Below are positions 18,379-26,267 of a stretch of DNA of 64,000 bases, piece after piece (within the stretch, counting starts at the first letter, position 1; each line of letters starts with the position of its first letter). Origin of the DNA: Methyloferula stellata AR4 (GTDB lineage Bacteria; Pseudomonadota; Alphaproteobacteria; Rhizobiales; Beijerinckiaceae); the NCBI RefSeq assembly GCF_000385335.1, contig NZ_ARWA01000001.1:3426001-3490000 (forward strand). Direction: 5' to 3'. Both the position numbers and the translations under genes were made by a program. The notes under the pieces were generated by a model that saw only the letters and a list, made by a program, of their open reading frames with translations, did no database searches and was not told the DNA's origin.

Positions 18379-19731
18379 ATGGCGCAGCTTGCCGAACATC
18401 CAACGGTGAAGCATTTCCACGCGGTCGCGGCGGCCGGACTTGCGCCTTCACCGCCTGCTATCTTGGACGCCGCATGGCTCAGGAAAATCTGCCTCGATGC
18501 CGGTGCCGACGATGTCGGCTTCGTCGAGATCGGTAGCCCCGACATCGCCTCTCATAAACAGGAGATTCTCGATGCCTTCCCGGCGACGAAGAGCCTGATC
18601 AGCTTCGTCTGCAAGATGAATCGCGAAAATATCAGGACGCCTCAGCGTTCGATCGCCAATGTCGAATTTCATCATACGAATGTTGAGATCAACGATGTGG
18701 CGCGCCACATTGTTTCCGTCCTGGAAGAGGCAGGCATCCGCGCGCTGAACGGGGCGCCGACGGGCTTTCCGATGGAGGCCGATCGCTGGGGCGCAGGCCA
18801 AATGTGGGTCGTCTCGCATAAGCCTGTCGCCGTCGCAGCGGGCCTCGGCCGCATGGGCATTCACCGCAATGTCATTCATCCGAAATTCGGCAATTTCATC
18901 CTGCTCGGAACAGTGCTGGTCGACGCGGAGATTTCGGCCACGGCCAAGCCCATCGATTACAATCCTTGCCTTGAATGCAAGCTCTGCGTCGCGGCCTGCC
19001 CGACCGGCGCGATCGCCCCGGATGGCGCGTTCAATTTCTCGGCCTGCTACACGCATAATTATCGCGAGTTCATGGGCGGCTTCAACGATTGGGTCGAGAC
19101 GATCGCAGAAAGCGGCAACGCCAAGGCCTATCGAGACAAGTTTTCAGACGCAGAGTCCGTCTCGATGTGGCAGAGCCTGTCGTTCGGTGCGAATTACAAA
19201 GCCGCCTATTGCCTGTCCGTCTGCCCTGCCGGCGAAGATGTGATCGGGCCTTTTCTCAAGGACCGCAAGCAATTCACGCATGATTTCGTTGAGCCGCTGC
19301 GCAGCAAAAAGGAGACGATCTACGTGACGCCCGGCTCCGATGCCGAGACCTATGTGCCGCAGCATTTCCCGCATAAGCCGATCAAGCGCGTCGCAAGCGG
19401 CCTCGGACGGCAATCCTCGGTGCGGGCGTTTCTGCGCGGCCTGCCGCTGGTCTTTCAGCGCGGTAGGGCCAAGGGCCTCAATGCCACCTACCATTTCACC
19501 TTCACCGGCCGCGAAGATGTGACGGCGACCGTGACGATCGCCGGCAAGGAGCTGCGCGTCGCCGATGGGCACGAGGGCAAGCCCGATCTCAGCGTGAGCG
19601 CGGATAGCGAGACCTGGCTGCGCTTCTTGCGAAAGGAGGCGAGCCTCCCCTGGTCGCTGCTTAGGCGGCGCATCCGCCTCAAGGGCTCGCCACGTCTGCT
19701 CTTGGCCTTCGGCCGCTGCTTTCCGGCATAG
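18379..19731 (+). CDS. QueG-like Fe-S protein fused to an SCP2 sterol-carrier domain
   Basis: About 450 residues from ATG 18379, six bases after GGAG; an ATG at 18367 is also in frame. The middle has a bacterial ferredoxin-type cluster site CLECKLCVAACPTGAI, then CYTHN and CLSVCPAGED, giving eight cysteines for two [4Fe-4S] clusters arranged as in epoxyqueuosine reductase and reductive dehalogenases. The N-terminal half (LRKICLDAGADDVGFVEIG) resembles the QueG substrate domain. The C-terminal 100 residues (YHFTFTGREDVTATVTIAGKEL...GKPDLSVSADSETWLRFL) fit the SCP2 lipid-binding fold. Cofactor and substrate are unknown. It is probably controlled by the divergent MarR protein. Confidence 0.82.
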   Translation: MAQLAEHPTVKHFHAVAAAGLAPSPPAILDAAWLRKICLDAGADDVGFVEIGSPDIASHKQEILDAFPATKSLISFVCKMNRENIRTPQRSIANVEFHHTNVEINDVARHIVSVLEEAGIRALNGAPTGFPMEADRWGAGQMWVVSHKPVAVAAGLGRMGIHRNVIHPKFGNFILLGTVLVDAEISATAKPIDYNPCLECKLCVAACPTGAIAPDGAFNFSACYTHNYREFMGGFNDWVETIAESGNAKAYRDKFSDAESVSMWQSLSFGANYKAAYCLSVCPAGEDVIGPFLKDRKQFTHDFVEPLRSKKETIYVTPGSDAETYVPQHFPHKPIKRVASGLGRQSSVRAFLRGLPLVFQRGRAKGLNATYHFTFTGREDVTATVTIAGKELRVADGHEGKPDLSVSADSETWLRFLRKEASLPWSLLRRRIRLKGSPRLLLAFGRCFPA

Positions 19732-19796
19732 ACCGTCAAAAACACGTTCATCCGCGCGGGCTCGCTCTCACGGCCCAAAGCGGATAAAAGCCTCTC

Positions 19797-20558
19797 ATGA
19801 TGACAGTCAAACGAGAGGACCAGCGAACGCGCGCCGATCTTCTGCTCGTCGAGCGCGGTTTTTTCGAAAGTCGCGCCAAGGCGCAGGAAGCGATCGCGGC
19901 GGGGCATGTTTCGGCCGACGGACGCGTGTTGCGCAAAGCTTCCGAGACGATCGCCCCTTCTGCCGAAATAGAGGCGAGCGCGCCTTATCCTTGGGTCTCG
20001 CGCGGCGGCCTCAAACTCGCGGCCGCGCTCGAGGCTTTCGCCATTGATCCGTGCGGCCTCGTTTGTCTCGATATCGGCGCTTCGACCGGCGGCTTCACCC
20101 ATGTCCTGCTCGATCGCGGCGCAGTGCGTGTCCATGCCATCGATGTCGGCCATGGCCAGTTGCATATGAGGCTCGCGGGCGATCCACGCGTCGATGCGCA
20201 TGAGGGCTTGGATGCGCGGAAGCTTTCGCCTGCCCTCTTTCCACAGGCACCCCGCCTCATCACCTGCGATGTCAGCTTCATTTCGTTGAAGCTCGTTTTG
20301 CCCGCCGTCTTACCCTTGGCAGCGGAGGATGCCTGTCTCATTGCGCTGATCAAACCGCAATTCGAGGTCGGCCCGGCGCAAGTCGTCAAGGGCATCGTGA
20401 AATCCGACGACGCCCGCGAGAAAGCTTGCGCTGATGTTACCGCCTGCGTCGAAGCGCAGGGCTGGAGCGTGATCGGCCTTATCCCCTCGCCGATCACCGG
20501 CAGCGACGGCAATTGCGAATATCTTTTAGGCGCGCGTGGCAAGGCCGAGCCGCGATGA
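19797..20558 (+). CDS. tlyA: TlyA-family rRNA 2'-O-methyltransferase
   Basis: A 253-residue protein. An N-terminal S4 RNA-binding domain (RADLLLVERGFFESRAKAQEAIAAGHVSADG) precedes an FtsJ-like methyltransferase with SAM motif VCLDIGASTGGFTHVLLDRGA near residue 88 and KPQFEVGP near 195. TlyA enzymes methylate ribose 2'-OH groups of rRNA; some members are called hemolysins. The stop overlaps the ATG of the next gene (ATGA at 20555), so the two are translationally coupled. Confidence 0.93.
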   Translation: MMTVKREDQRTRADLLLVERGFFESRAKAQEAIAAGHVSADGRVLRKASETIAPSAEIEASAPYPWVSRGGLKLAAALEAFAIDPCGLVCLDIGASTGGFTHVLLDRGAVRVHAIDVGHGQLHMRLAGDPRVDAHEGLDARKLSPALFPQAPRLITCDVSFISLKLVLPAVLPLAAEDACLIALIKPQFEVGPAQVVKGIVKSDDAREKACADVTACVEAQGWSVIGLIPSPITGSDGNCEYLLGARGKAEPR

Positions 20559-21868
20559 GTCCCGAGAGCGGAACCATGGATCTTGCCGCCAAACTCACGA
20601 TCGACCGGCTTGGCGATCGCGGCGAAGGCCGGGCCAAGGGGCCGCGCGGCGCGATCTTCGTGCCCTATGCGCTGGCTGGCGAAAACATCGTCGCCGAGGT
20701 CGATGGCGATCGCGGCCATCTTGTTGAAATCCTGACGCCGAGCCCCTATCGTATCCCTGCCATCTGCCGCTATTACGGAATTTGCGGCGGATGCGCCGTG
20801 CAAGCCTTGGCCGATGCCCCCTATCGCGCCTGGAAGCGCGGGCTTCTCGTCGAGGCCTTGCGGCATGTGGACCTTCCCTTCGAGCGTGTCGGCGAACTCG
20901 TCGATGCGCATGGCGAGGGCCGCCGCCGCGCGACATTCCACGCCCGCGTCGCGCCGCAAACCGGCATGAAGACGGATGGCATGAAGGTCGGCTTCATGCA
21001 GGCCCGTGCGCATGAGCTCGTCGAGATCGAGGCTTGCCCCGTGCTGGCACCGTCGATGGATCAGGCGCTTCCGGCCGCCCGCGCCCTCGCCAACGAGTTG
21101 GCGCGGCTGGCAAAGCCGCTCGACATTGTCGTCACCGCGACCCTGTCGGGTCTGGACATCGATATTCGCGGCTGCGGCGCGCTCGATCATGCGACCACCC
21201 AATGGCTCGTCGAAGTCGCCGAGAAAATGGATCTCGCGCGCGTCTCGAACCATGGAATCATCATCATCGAGCGGCGGCAACCGCTGCTCACCATGGGCGA
21301 AACGGATGTGCGCCCACCGCCCGGTGCCTTTTTGCAGGCGACTTTGGCAGGCGAAGAGATTTTAGCCAGCCGCGTCGCAAACGCGCTTCAAAACGCCCGC
21401 CGTGTCGGCGATCTTTTCGCGGGGCTTGGCACATTCGCGCTGCGCCTCGCCCAAAAGGCCGAGGTCCATGCCTTCGACCTCGACCATCCTGCCCTCTCGG
21501 CATTGCATCGCGCGGCGCGCGCCGACACGCGCCTTCGTGCGGTGACCGTCGCAAAGCGCGACCTCTTCAAGCGGCCCTTGAATGCGGATGAACTCAAAAC
21601 CTTCGATGCGCTGGTCTTCGATCCGCCGCGCGGCGGCGCCGAGCCGCAGGCCCGCGCCATCGCGGCCTCTGAGGTTCCGCTCGTAGTCTACGTCTCCTGC
21701 TATGCGCGAAGCTTCGCGCGCGATGCCGCGCTTTTATGCGAGGGCGGCTATCAGCTCGAAAGCGTCGATCCCATCGACCAATTCCGCTTTTCGCCCCATA
21801 TAGAGATCGTCGGCGTTTTCCGCCGCGAGGCGAAGAAGAAGTCGAAGCGGAAAAAGCTTCTGGGATAA
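20555..21868 (+). CDS. RlmD/TrmA-family RNA uracil-C5 methyltransferase
   Basis: About 437 residues from the ATG that overlaps the tlyA stop. An N-terminal TRAM-like barrel (LTIDRLGDRGEGRAK) is followed by the Fe-S cysteines CRYYGICGGC and EACPVL, then the SAM motif GDLFAGLGTFALRLA. The catalytic region has VFDPPRGGAEPQ and VVYVSCYARSFARDA, where the Cys in SCYARSFARD is the expected nucleophile. It forms 5-methyluridine in rRNA or tRNA; which RNA cannot be told. The tail is a basic Lys/Arg run. Confidence 0.9.
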   Translation: MSPESGTMDLAAKLTIDRLGDRGEGRAKGPRGAIFVPYALAGENIVAEVDGDRGHLVEILTPSPYRIPAICRYYGICGGCAVQALADAPYRAWKRGLLVEALRHVDLPFERVGELVDAHGEGRRRATFHARVAPQTGMKTDGMKVGFMQARAHELVEIEACPVLAPSMDQALPAARALANELARLAKPLDIVVTATLSGLDIDIRGCGALDHATTQWLVEVAEKMDLARVSNHGIIIIERRQPLLTMGETDVRPPPGAFLQATLAGEEILASRVANALQNARRVGDLFAGLGTFALRLAQKAEVHAFDLDHPALSALHRAARADTRLRAVTVAKRDLFKRPLNADELKTFDALVFDPPRGGAEPQARAIAASEVPLVVYVSCYARSFARDAALLCEGGYQLESVDPIDQFRFSPHIEIVGVFRREAKKKSKRKKLLG

Positions 21869-21916
21869 GATCTGAGATAGCGCTCAGACGAGCGGAAGAT
21901 TAAAAAAATGCTGAAC

Positions 21917-22123
21917 TCAATGCTCTTTTGCCGCTTGAACCGCAGTCCGTCCGAGGGCAGTGATGGTGTAGATCGTATCCGAGAGGTTGAGTGATTGTTC
22001 AGTCACATAACCAGCTTCAATGAGCCGGCTGAGTCCCTGACGGTTCCTGTTTCCGGATATCGTGCGCTCGCCTTTTTCTAGATCTTGCAGAAGCCTAATT
22101 TCTTCTTTGATGAGCACTAGCAT
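21917..22123 (-). CDS. Small winged-helix-like hypothetical protein
   Basis: A 68-residue protein. The pattern LLQDLEKGERTIS...GLSRLIEAGYVTEQ...YTITALGRTAV looks like a minimal winged-helix DNA-binding unit: helix, recognition helix, two wing strands and TALGR ending. It is not preceded by a strong ribosome site and its base use is less GC-rich than its neighbours. It faces away from the secreted protein gene at 22217. Function unknown; it may be a small regulator. Confidence 0.55.
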   Translation of the reverse strand: MLVLIKEEIRLLQDLEKGERTISGNRNRQGLSRLIEAGYVTEQSLNLSDTIYTITALGRTAVQAAKEH

Positions 22124-22216
22124 CTGTATACTCCCGACGGCCCAATCTCTCTCATGGATAAACTTTGCGCTTTGATCCGCACAGCTTCAACGACAACGCG
22201 GCGATTGTACGGAGGC

Positions 22217-22591
22217 ATGAGCGTGGCTGCTAAGTTTCAGACTAATGTATGCATTACCTTTTTCACCATTGGGCTCAATGCAGGCGTCGCGTTGGCAAAA
22301 GACATCCCGGAGGCTTTCACCGTCTATGGATTAGGAATGGTCTCGTGCGGACAGTATATATCCGACAGGACTCATAAACCTTTTGCTGAAGAAGGTTATT
22401 CTGATTGGTTGGCGGGTTATTTAAGCGCCTTCAATCGCTTCAATATTGGCGCGAACACGCTGACGAAAGACCTCGACATGGCCGGTGCACTCGGCTGGAT
22501 AACGAATTATTGCCGCGACCACCCAACAGAAACCCTACAAAGCGCGACTACCGACTTGCTGTTATTCCTGTGGAAAAAGAAATCCAATTAA
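22217..22591 (+). CDS. Small secreted protein with a Cys pair
   Basis: About 124 residues from ATG 22217. A signal peptide (MSVAAKFQTNVCITFFTIGLNAGVALA) leads to a mature part with two cysteines (MVSCGQY and NYCRDHP) that could form a disulfide. The pattern SCGQY...WLAGYLSAFN...ALGWITNYCRDHP resembles small periplasmic proteins of the HdeA/Rap1a kind, but I cannot assign it firmly. ATG at 22154 is an alternative start; GGAGG lies only one base from the chosen one. The base composition is lower in GC than its neighbours. Confidence 0.6.
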   Translation: MSVAAKFQTNVCITFFTIGLNAGVALAKDIPEAFTVYGLGMVSCGQYISDRTHKPFAEEGYSDWLAGYLSAFNRFNIGANTLTKDLDMAGALGWITNYCRDHPTETLQSATTDLLLFLWKKKSN

Positions 22592-22718
22592 CACGTAAGA
22601 GACGGCAATCCTCGACCCGCCTGTGAGCGGGTCGATGAAGCAGGGGTTTGACGGAACGAAGCGCCGTGTCACCTCATCGTAATCTAAGCTTAAGCCCACC
22701 ATGAGTTAGCAAATCGAA

Positions 22719-24146
22719 ATGGCCCAAACAGCGCTCAGCCTCGCACCCGACCTTCTCCAGCGCTTTGCCGCCATCGCCGGCGAGGCCCATGTGCTAACGC
22801 GTGACGCAGACATGGCGCCCTATCTCTGCGAGCCGCGCGAGCTTTATAGAGGCCGCGCGCTTTGCGTGGTACGGCCCGCTTCGACGCAAGAGGTCGCCGC
22901 CATTGTCGCGCTTTGCAATGAGACCGGGACAAGCCTCGTGCCGCAAGGCGGCAATACCGGGCTTGTCGGCGGCCAGACGCCCGACACAAGCGGCCATGAG
23001 ATCGTGCTGTCGCTGACGCGCCTCAACAGGTTGCGCGAGCTCGATCTGGCCTCCAACACGATGATTGTCGAAGCCGGCATGATCCTCGCCAATGTGCAGG
23101 CAGAGGCGGATCGCGCCGACCGCTTTTTCCCGCTGTCGCTCGCGGCTGAAGGCTCCTGCACGATCGGCGGCAATCTTGCGACAAATGCCGGCGGCACGGC
23201 GGTGATCGCCTATGGTTCGGCGCGCGATCTTGTGCTCGGCCTCGAAGTCGTGCTCGCCGATGGGCGCATCCTGTCCGACCTCTCGAAGCTCCGCAAGGAC
23301 AATACGGGCTACGATCTGAAACATCTTTTCATGGGATCGGAAGGCACGCTCGGCATCATCACCGCCGCGGTGCTCAAACTCTTTCCGAAGCCGCGCGCGA
23401 TCGAAACGGCCTTCGTCGGCTTGGCCAGCCCCGAGGCGGCGCTCGATCTTCTGAGCCTCACCCGCGCCATGGCCGGCCCGGCACTCACCACTTTCGAACT
23501 GATCTCAGCCCGCGCCTTCGATTTCGTGCTGCGTCACGGCGAAAGCGTTCGGCCGCCTTTGCAGGATGGCCATGCCTGGTACGTGCTTTTGGAACTCACT
23601 TCGCCGAATGCGCATGGCTTGAGCGAGTCGATGCTTGCCCTGCTCGAGGCCGCGAGCGCGCAAGGCACGATCGAAAATGCCGCGGTGGCCGCCACGCTCG
23701 ACCAGCGCCAGGATTTCTGGCGCCTGCGCGAACTGATCCCCGACGTGCAGAAGCGCGAAGGCGGTTCGATCAAACATGACGTATCGCTGCCGATCTCAGC
23801 GGTTCCCACCTTCTTGAAAGAGGTCGACAGCGCCGTGACGGCGGCCATGCCCGGCGCGCGGCTCGTGCCCTTCGGCCATCTCGGCGACGGCAATATTCAT
23901 TGCAATGTCTCGCAGCCGGAAGGCGCCGACAAAGCGGCTTTTCTGGCGCGATGGGCCGAGATCAATGCCATCGTCCATGCGGTCGTAACGGCGCATCGCG
24001 GCTCGATTTCGGCCGAGCATGGCATCGGCCAATTGAAGCGCGATCTTCTGCCTTCGGTGAAGGACCCGGTCGCCTTGGATCTGATGCGGGTCTTGAAAAA
24101 GACGCTCGACCCGAAAGGGATTCTCAACCCCGGCAAGGTGCTTTAA
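22719..24146 (+). CDS. FAD-linked oxidoreductase (D-2-hydroxyacid dehydrogenase, GlcD family)
   Basis: A 475-residue PCMH-type flavoprotein. The FAD-binding half has VVRPASTQEVAAIVALC, TSLVPQGGNTGLVGGQTP and GSCTIGGNLATNAGGTAVIAYG. The C-terminal half has FGHLGDGNIHCNVSQP and the catalytic-site SAEHGIGQLKRDLL, ending LDPKGILNPGKVL. Close relatives oxidise D-2-hydroxyglutarate or D-lactate and pass electrons to ETF or a cytochrome. The exact substrate is not shown. The tautomerase gene follows 45 bp downstream on the same strand. Confidence 0.92.
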   Translation: MAQTALSLAPDLLQRFAAIAGEAHVLTRDADMAPYLCEPRELYRGRALCVVRPASTQEVAAIVALCNETGTSLVPQGGNTGLVGGQTPDTSGHEIVLSLTRLNRLRELDLASNTMIVEAGMILANVQAEADRADRFFPLSLAAEGSCTIGGNLATNAGGTAVIAYGSARDLVLGLEVVLADGRILSDLSKLRKDNTGYDLKHLFMGSEGTLGIITAAVLKLFPKPRAIETAFVGLASPEAALDLLSLTRAMAGPALTTFELISARAFDFVLRHGESVRPPLQDGHAWYVLLELTSPNAHGLSESMLALLEAASAQGTIENAAVAATLDQRQDFWRLRELIPDVQKREGGSIKHDVSLPISAVPTFLKEVDSAVTAAMPGARLVPFGHLGDGNIHCNVSQPEGADKAAFLARWAEINAIVHAVVTAHRGSISAEHGIGQLKRDLLPSVKDPVALDLMRVLKKTLDPKGILNPGKVL

Positions 24147-24191
24147 ACCGCGCTTGCAAGACACCTCCGTTAGACAAACCAGGAGCCCAAT

Positions 24192-24572
24192 ATGCCTTTG
24201 GTCCGCGTATCCATTTTGAAGGGTAAGCCGCCGGAATACCGGCATGCCATTTTGAACAATATCTATCAAGCCATGCGCGAGGCCTTCAACGTGCCGGAGG
24301 AAGACCGCTTCATGACCCTGACCGAGCATGAGGAATCGGATTTCGTTTTCAGTCCGACCTATCTCGATATTTCGCGCACATCCGATTTGATCATGATTCA
24401 GATCACGGCCAATAATACGCGCACGCTCGATCAGAAGAAAGCGCTTTATGCGCGCATCGCGGAATTGCTCGTGAAAAACCCTGGCGTGCGGCCTGAGGAT
24501 ATTCTCATCAATCTCGTCGAAGTCGCGAAGGAGAATTGGTCCTTCGGGCACGGCATCGCGCAATATGCGTGA
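24192..24572 (+). CDS. Tautomerase-superfamily protein (Tautomerase_2 type), paralog 1
   Basis: A 126-residue protein. Met1 is followed by Pro, the expected catalytic Pro-1 after Met removal. The segment ISRTSDLIMIQI carries the likely active-site Arg, and the C-terminus is ENWSFGHGIAQYA. It is clearly homologous over its whole length to the protein at 48769-49152. Family members include malonate-semialdehyde decarboxylase-like enzymes. AGGAGC is upstream of the ATG. It probably forms an operon with the FAD oxidase. Confidence 0.88.
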   Translation: MPLVRVSILKGKPPEYRHAILNNIYQAMREAFNVPEEDRFMTLTEHEESDFVFSPTYLDISRTSDLIMIQITANNTRTLDQKKALYARIAELLVKNPGVRPEDILINLVEVAKENWSFGHGIAQYA

Positions 24573-24622
24573 GCTTCCAGAGTCGGATCAAATTATTTCG
24601 TTTCGAAAATCGATGTGTGCGA

Positions 24623-24749
24623 ACCCTCTCCCAATGGGAGAGGGTGCCGCCGGAGGCGGCGGGTGAGGGGTTACGCACCCTCAATTTGGAAATTGCAACC
24701 CCTCATCCGCCTCGCATTCGCTCGGCACCTTCTCCCACAGGGAGAAGGA
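24623..24749. repeat. Composite palindromic repeat, family 1, copy 2
   Basis: 127 bp: the hairpin CCCTCTCCCAATGGGAGAGGG, GTGAGGGGTTA, a short centre, AACCCCTCATCCGCC, then TTCTCCCACAGGGAGAAGG. It lies between convergent tautomerase and SRAP genes. Confidence 0.92.
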
Positions 24750-24813
24750 CGCGCCTCATGTTTGAGACCAACTTGCAACATGGGCATCAATTCCAGGCAG
24801 TGATTTCGGCCGC

Positions 24814-25566
24814 CTAGAACAAGCTCCCCTGCTCCGGCACGTCGCGCTTTTGCGGCTTCGCGGGAGCGGGCGTAGCGCTCGGCGCAGCCGGCTCTTGAAT
24901 ATCCGGCGTGTCGTTTGCCACCTTATTGACGCCCGGGCCGATCTCGAAAAATTCGAGCACGTCGTTTTCAGGCGGACGTAGAAGACGCAGCGCGTCGTCC
25001 ACCCGCTCCGTTTCATTGTCGAGCCAGAGATCGAAACTCTTTTGCTCAAGCACCGCCGGCAGGCGCGGATGGATCGCAGCGGTCGCGCCATTGGCCGCGG
25101 TCGTGACGATGCAGGCCGTGTCCAGCTCCTCGCCGTTTGGGCCCATCCATGTCTCCCAGAGACCGGCGAAGGCCATGAGCGTTCGATCCTGCCGGCGTAT
25201 GAGAAAAGGCTGCGGCGGAATTGTCTTATGGCCCGGCCGCCATTCGTAGAAGACATCCGCGAAGAAAAGACAGCGTCGCCGTTTGACCGCGTTCTTGAAA
25301 CTCGCCTTTTGCAGAAGCGTCTCGCTGCGGGCGTTGAAAATCAGCGGAAAGCCTTTCGGGTCCTTCACAAAACCCGGCAGAAAACCCCAGCGTGCCAAAA
25401 CGAAACGCCTCTCCATCGCGCCTGAAATGTTTCGTTCATGACGAATGATTGGAACCGGTTGGGAGGGCGCGATGTTATAGCGGGGAGGAAAATTGGGCTG
25501 ATCAGTATAGCCGAAGAACAGCCTGACGGCCTGGGGTGTCGAGGTAATGGCGAAGCGTCCACACAT
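24814..25566 (-). CDS. SOS response-associated peptidase (SRAP/HMCES/YedK-like)
   Basis: A 250-residue SRAP protein starting MCGRFAIT, where Cys2 is the nucleophile that links to abasic sites in single-stranded DNA. Other family marks: PRYNIAPSQPVPIIR, the LARWGFLPGF segment, INARSETLLQKASFKNAVKRRRCL, and FYEWRPGHK carrying the catalytic Glu. The C-terminal about 40 residues are Ala/Pro-rich and look disordered. It protects ssDNA abasic sites during replication. No SOS box is evident in its short upstream region. Confidence 0.94.
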   Translation of the reverse strand: MCGRFAITSTPQAVRLFFGYTDQPNFPPRYNIAPSQPVPIIRHERNISGAMERRFVLARWGFLPGFVKDPKGFPLIFNARSETLLQKASFKNAVKRRRCLFFADVFYEWRPGHKTIPPQPFLIRRQDRTLMAFAGLWETWMGPNGEELDTACIVTTAANGATAAIHPRLPAVLEQKSFDLWLDNETERVDDALRLLRPPENDVLEFFEIGPGVNKVANDTPDIQEPAAPSATPAPAKPQKRDVPEQGSLF

Positions 25567-25683
25567 GACAATAAGTCGGGCCTGCTTTGTCTCTAATTCG
25601 TCGATTATTCTGCATCCGTGGAATTGATCGAAACAGATTATTTATTTGCATATGACAAAGTAGGACGTAAGGAATTGGACGAG

Positions 25684-26220
25684 ATGTCAGCCGTGGCGAG
25701 AGAATCTGACCCTTATCGTGTACCGCAAATGACCTCGGAGCGCGCGTCAGCCCTGGTCAATCCCGCCTCCGGGTTAGCCAATGACTATCTCAACCTTTTC
25801 AATGAGATCGTCATGCTCATCGAGCAGCTTCCGGTGATGCCCGACCTTATTCAAGATATTCTAGCCTGGCATCCGGTCAGCTACGCCGATTATTTTTCGG
25901 CATCATCCTTACCAGAGCGGCATCTGGCCCTTGAAGCCTATACCGACCTCGATGCCGAATTTCGCACAAGTTTTGAAACGGTCGTCGACGAGCTCGATCA
26001 GAAGGCTGTCGGCGCGGTCGCGGCAATAAGGCGCATGTATAAGGCCAATGGCGAAGTCGATCAGAACTTGGCCGATATTTGCGCCAGGGCCAGCGAAAGC
26101 TTGCGCAAGACGCTTCTCAAGGCGACGACCCTCGTCAACCACGGCACCCGCCGCGGCCGCGAAACGCCACAGCATCGTGTCGACCGGATTCTCAACCTCA
26201 ATGCCCGCAAGGCCGGCTGA
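25684..26220 (+). CDS. Conserved-looking helical hypothetical protein
   Basis: About 178 residues from ATG 25684 (MSAVARESDP); an upstream in-frame ATG at 25618 adds 22 residues. It is mainly helical, with the distinctive block LVNPASGLANDYLNLFNEIVMLIEQLPVMPDLI near the N-terminus, then acidic and basic helices and a basic tail. No membrane segment or signal is seen. I recall similar uncharacterised proteins in Rhizobiales but no function. Confidence 0.65.
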   Translation: MSAVARESDPYRVPQMTSERASALVNPASGLANDYLNLFNEIVMLIEQLPVMPDLIQDILAWHPVSYADYFSASSLPERHLALEAYTDLDAEFRTSFETVVDELDQKAVGAVAAIRRMYKANGEVDQNLADICARASESLRKTLLKATTLVNHGTRRGRETPQHRVDRILNLNARKAG

Positions 26221-26267
26221 GAAGAATCTCGCTTTCGACCGTCCCGGCTCTTTCACTCTTACAACTT

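Noticed and set aside
19985-21280. 431-codon frame opposite tlyA and the RlmD-like gene
   Set aside because: Spans two coupled, well-identified genes on the other strand.
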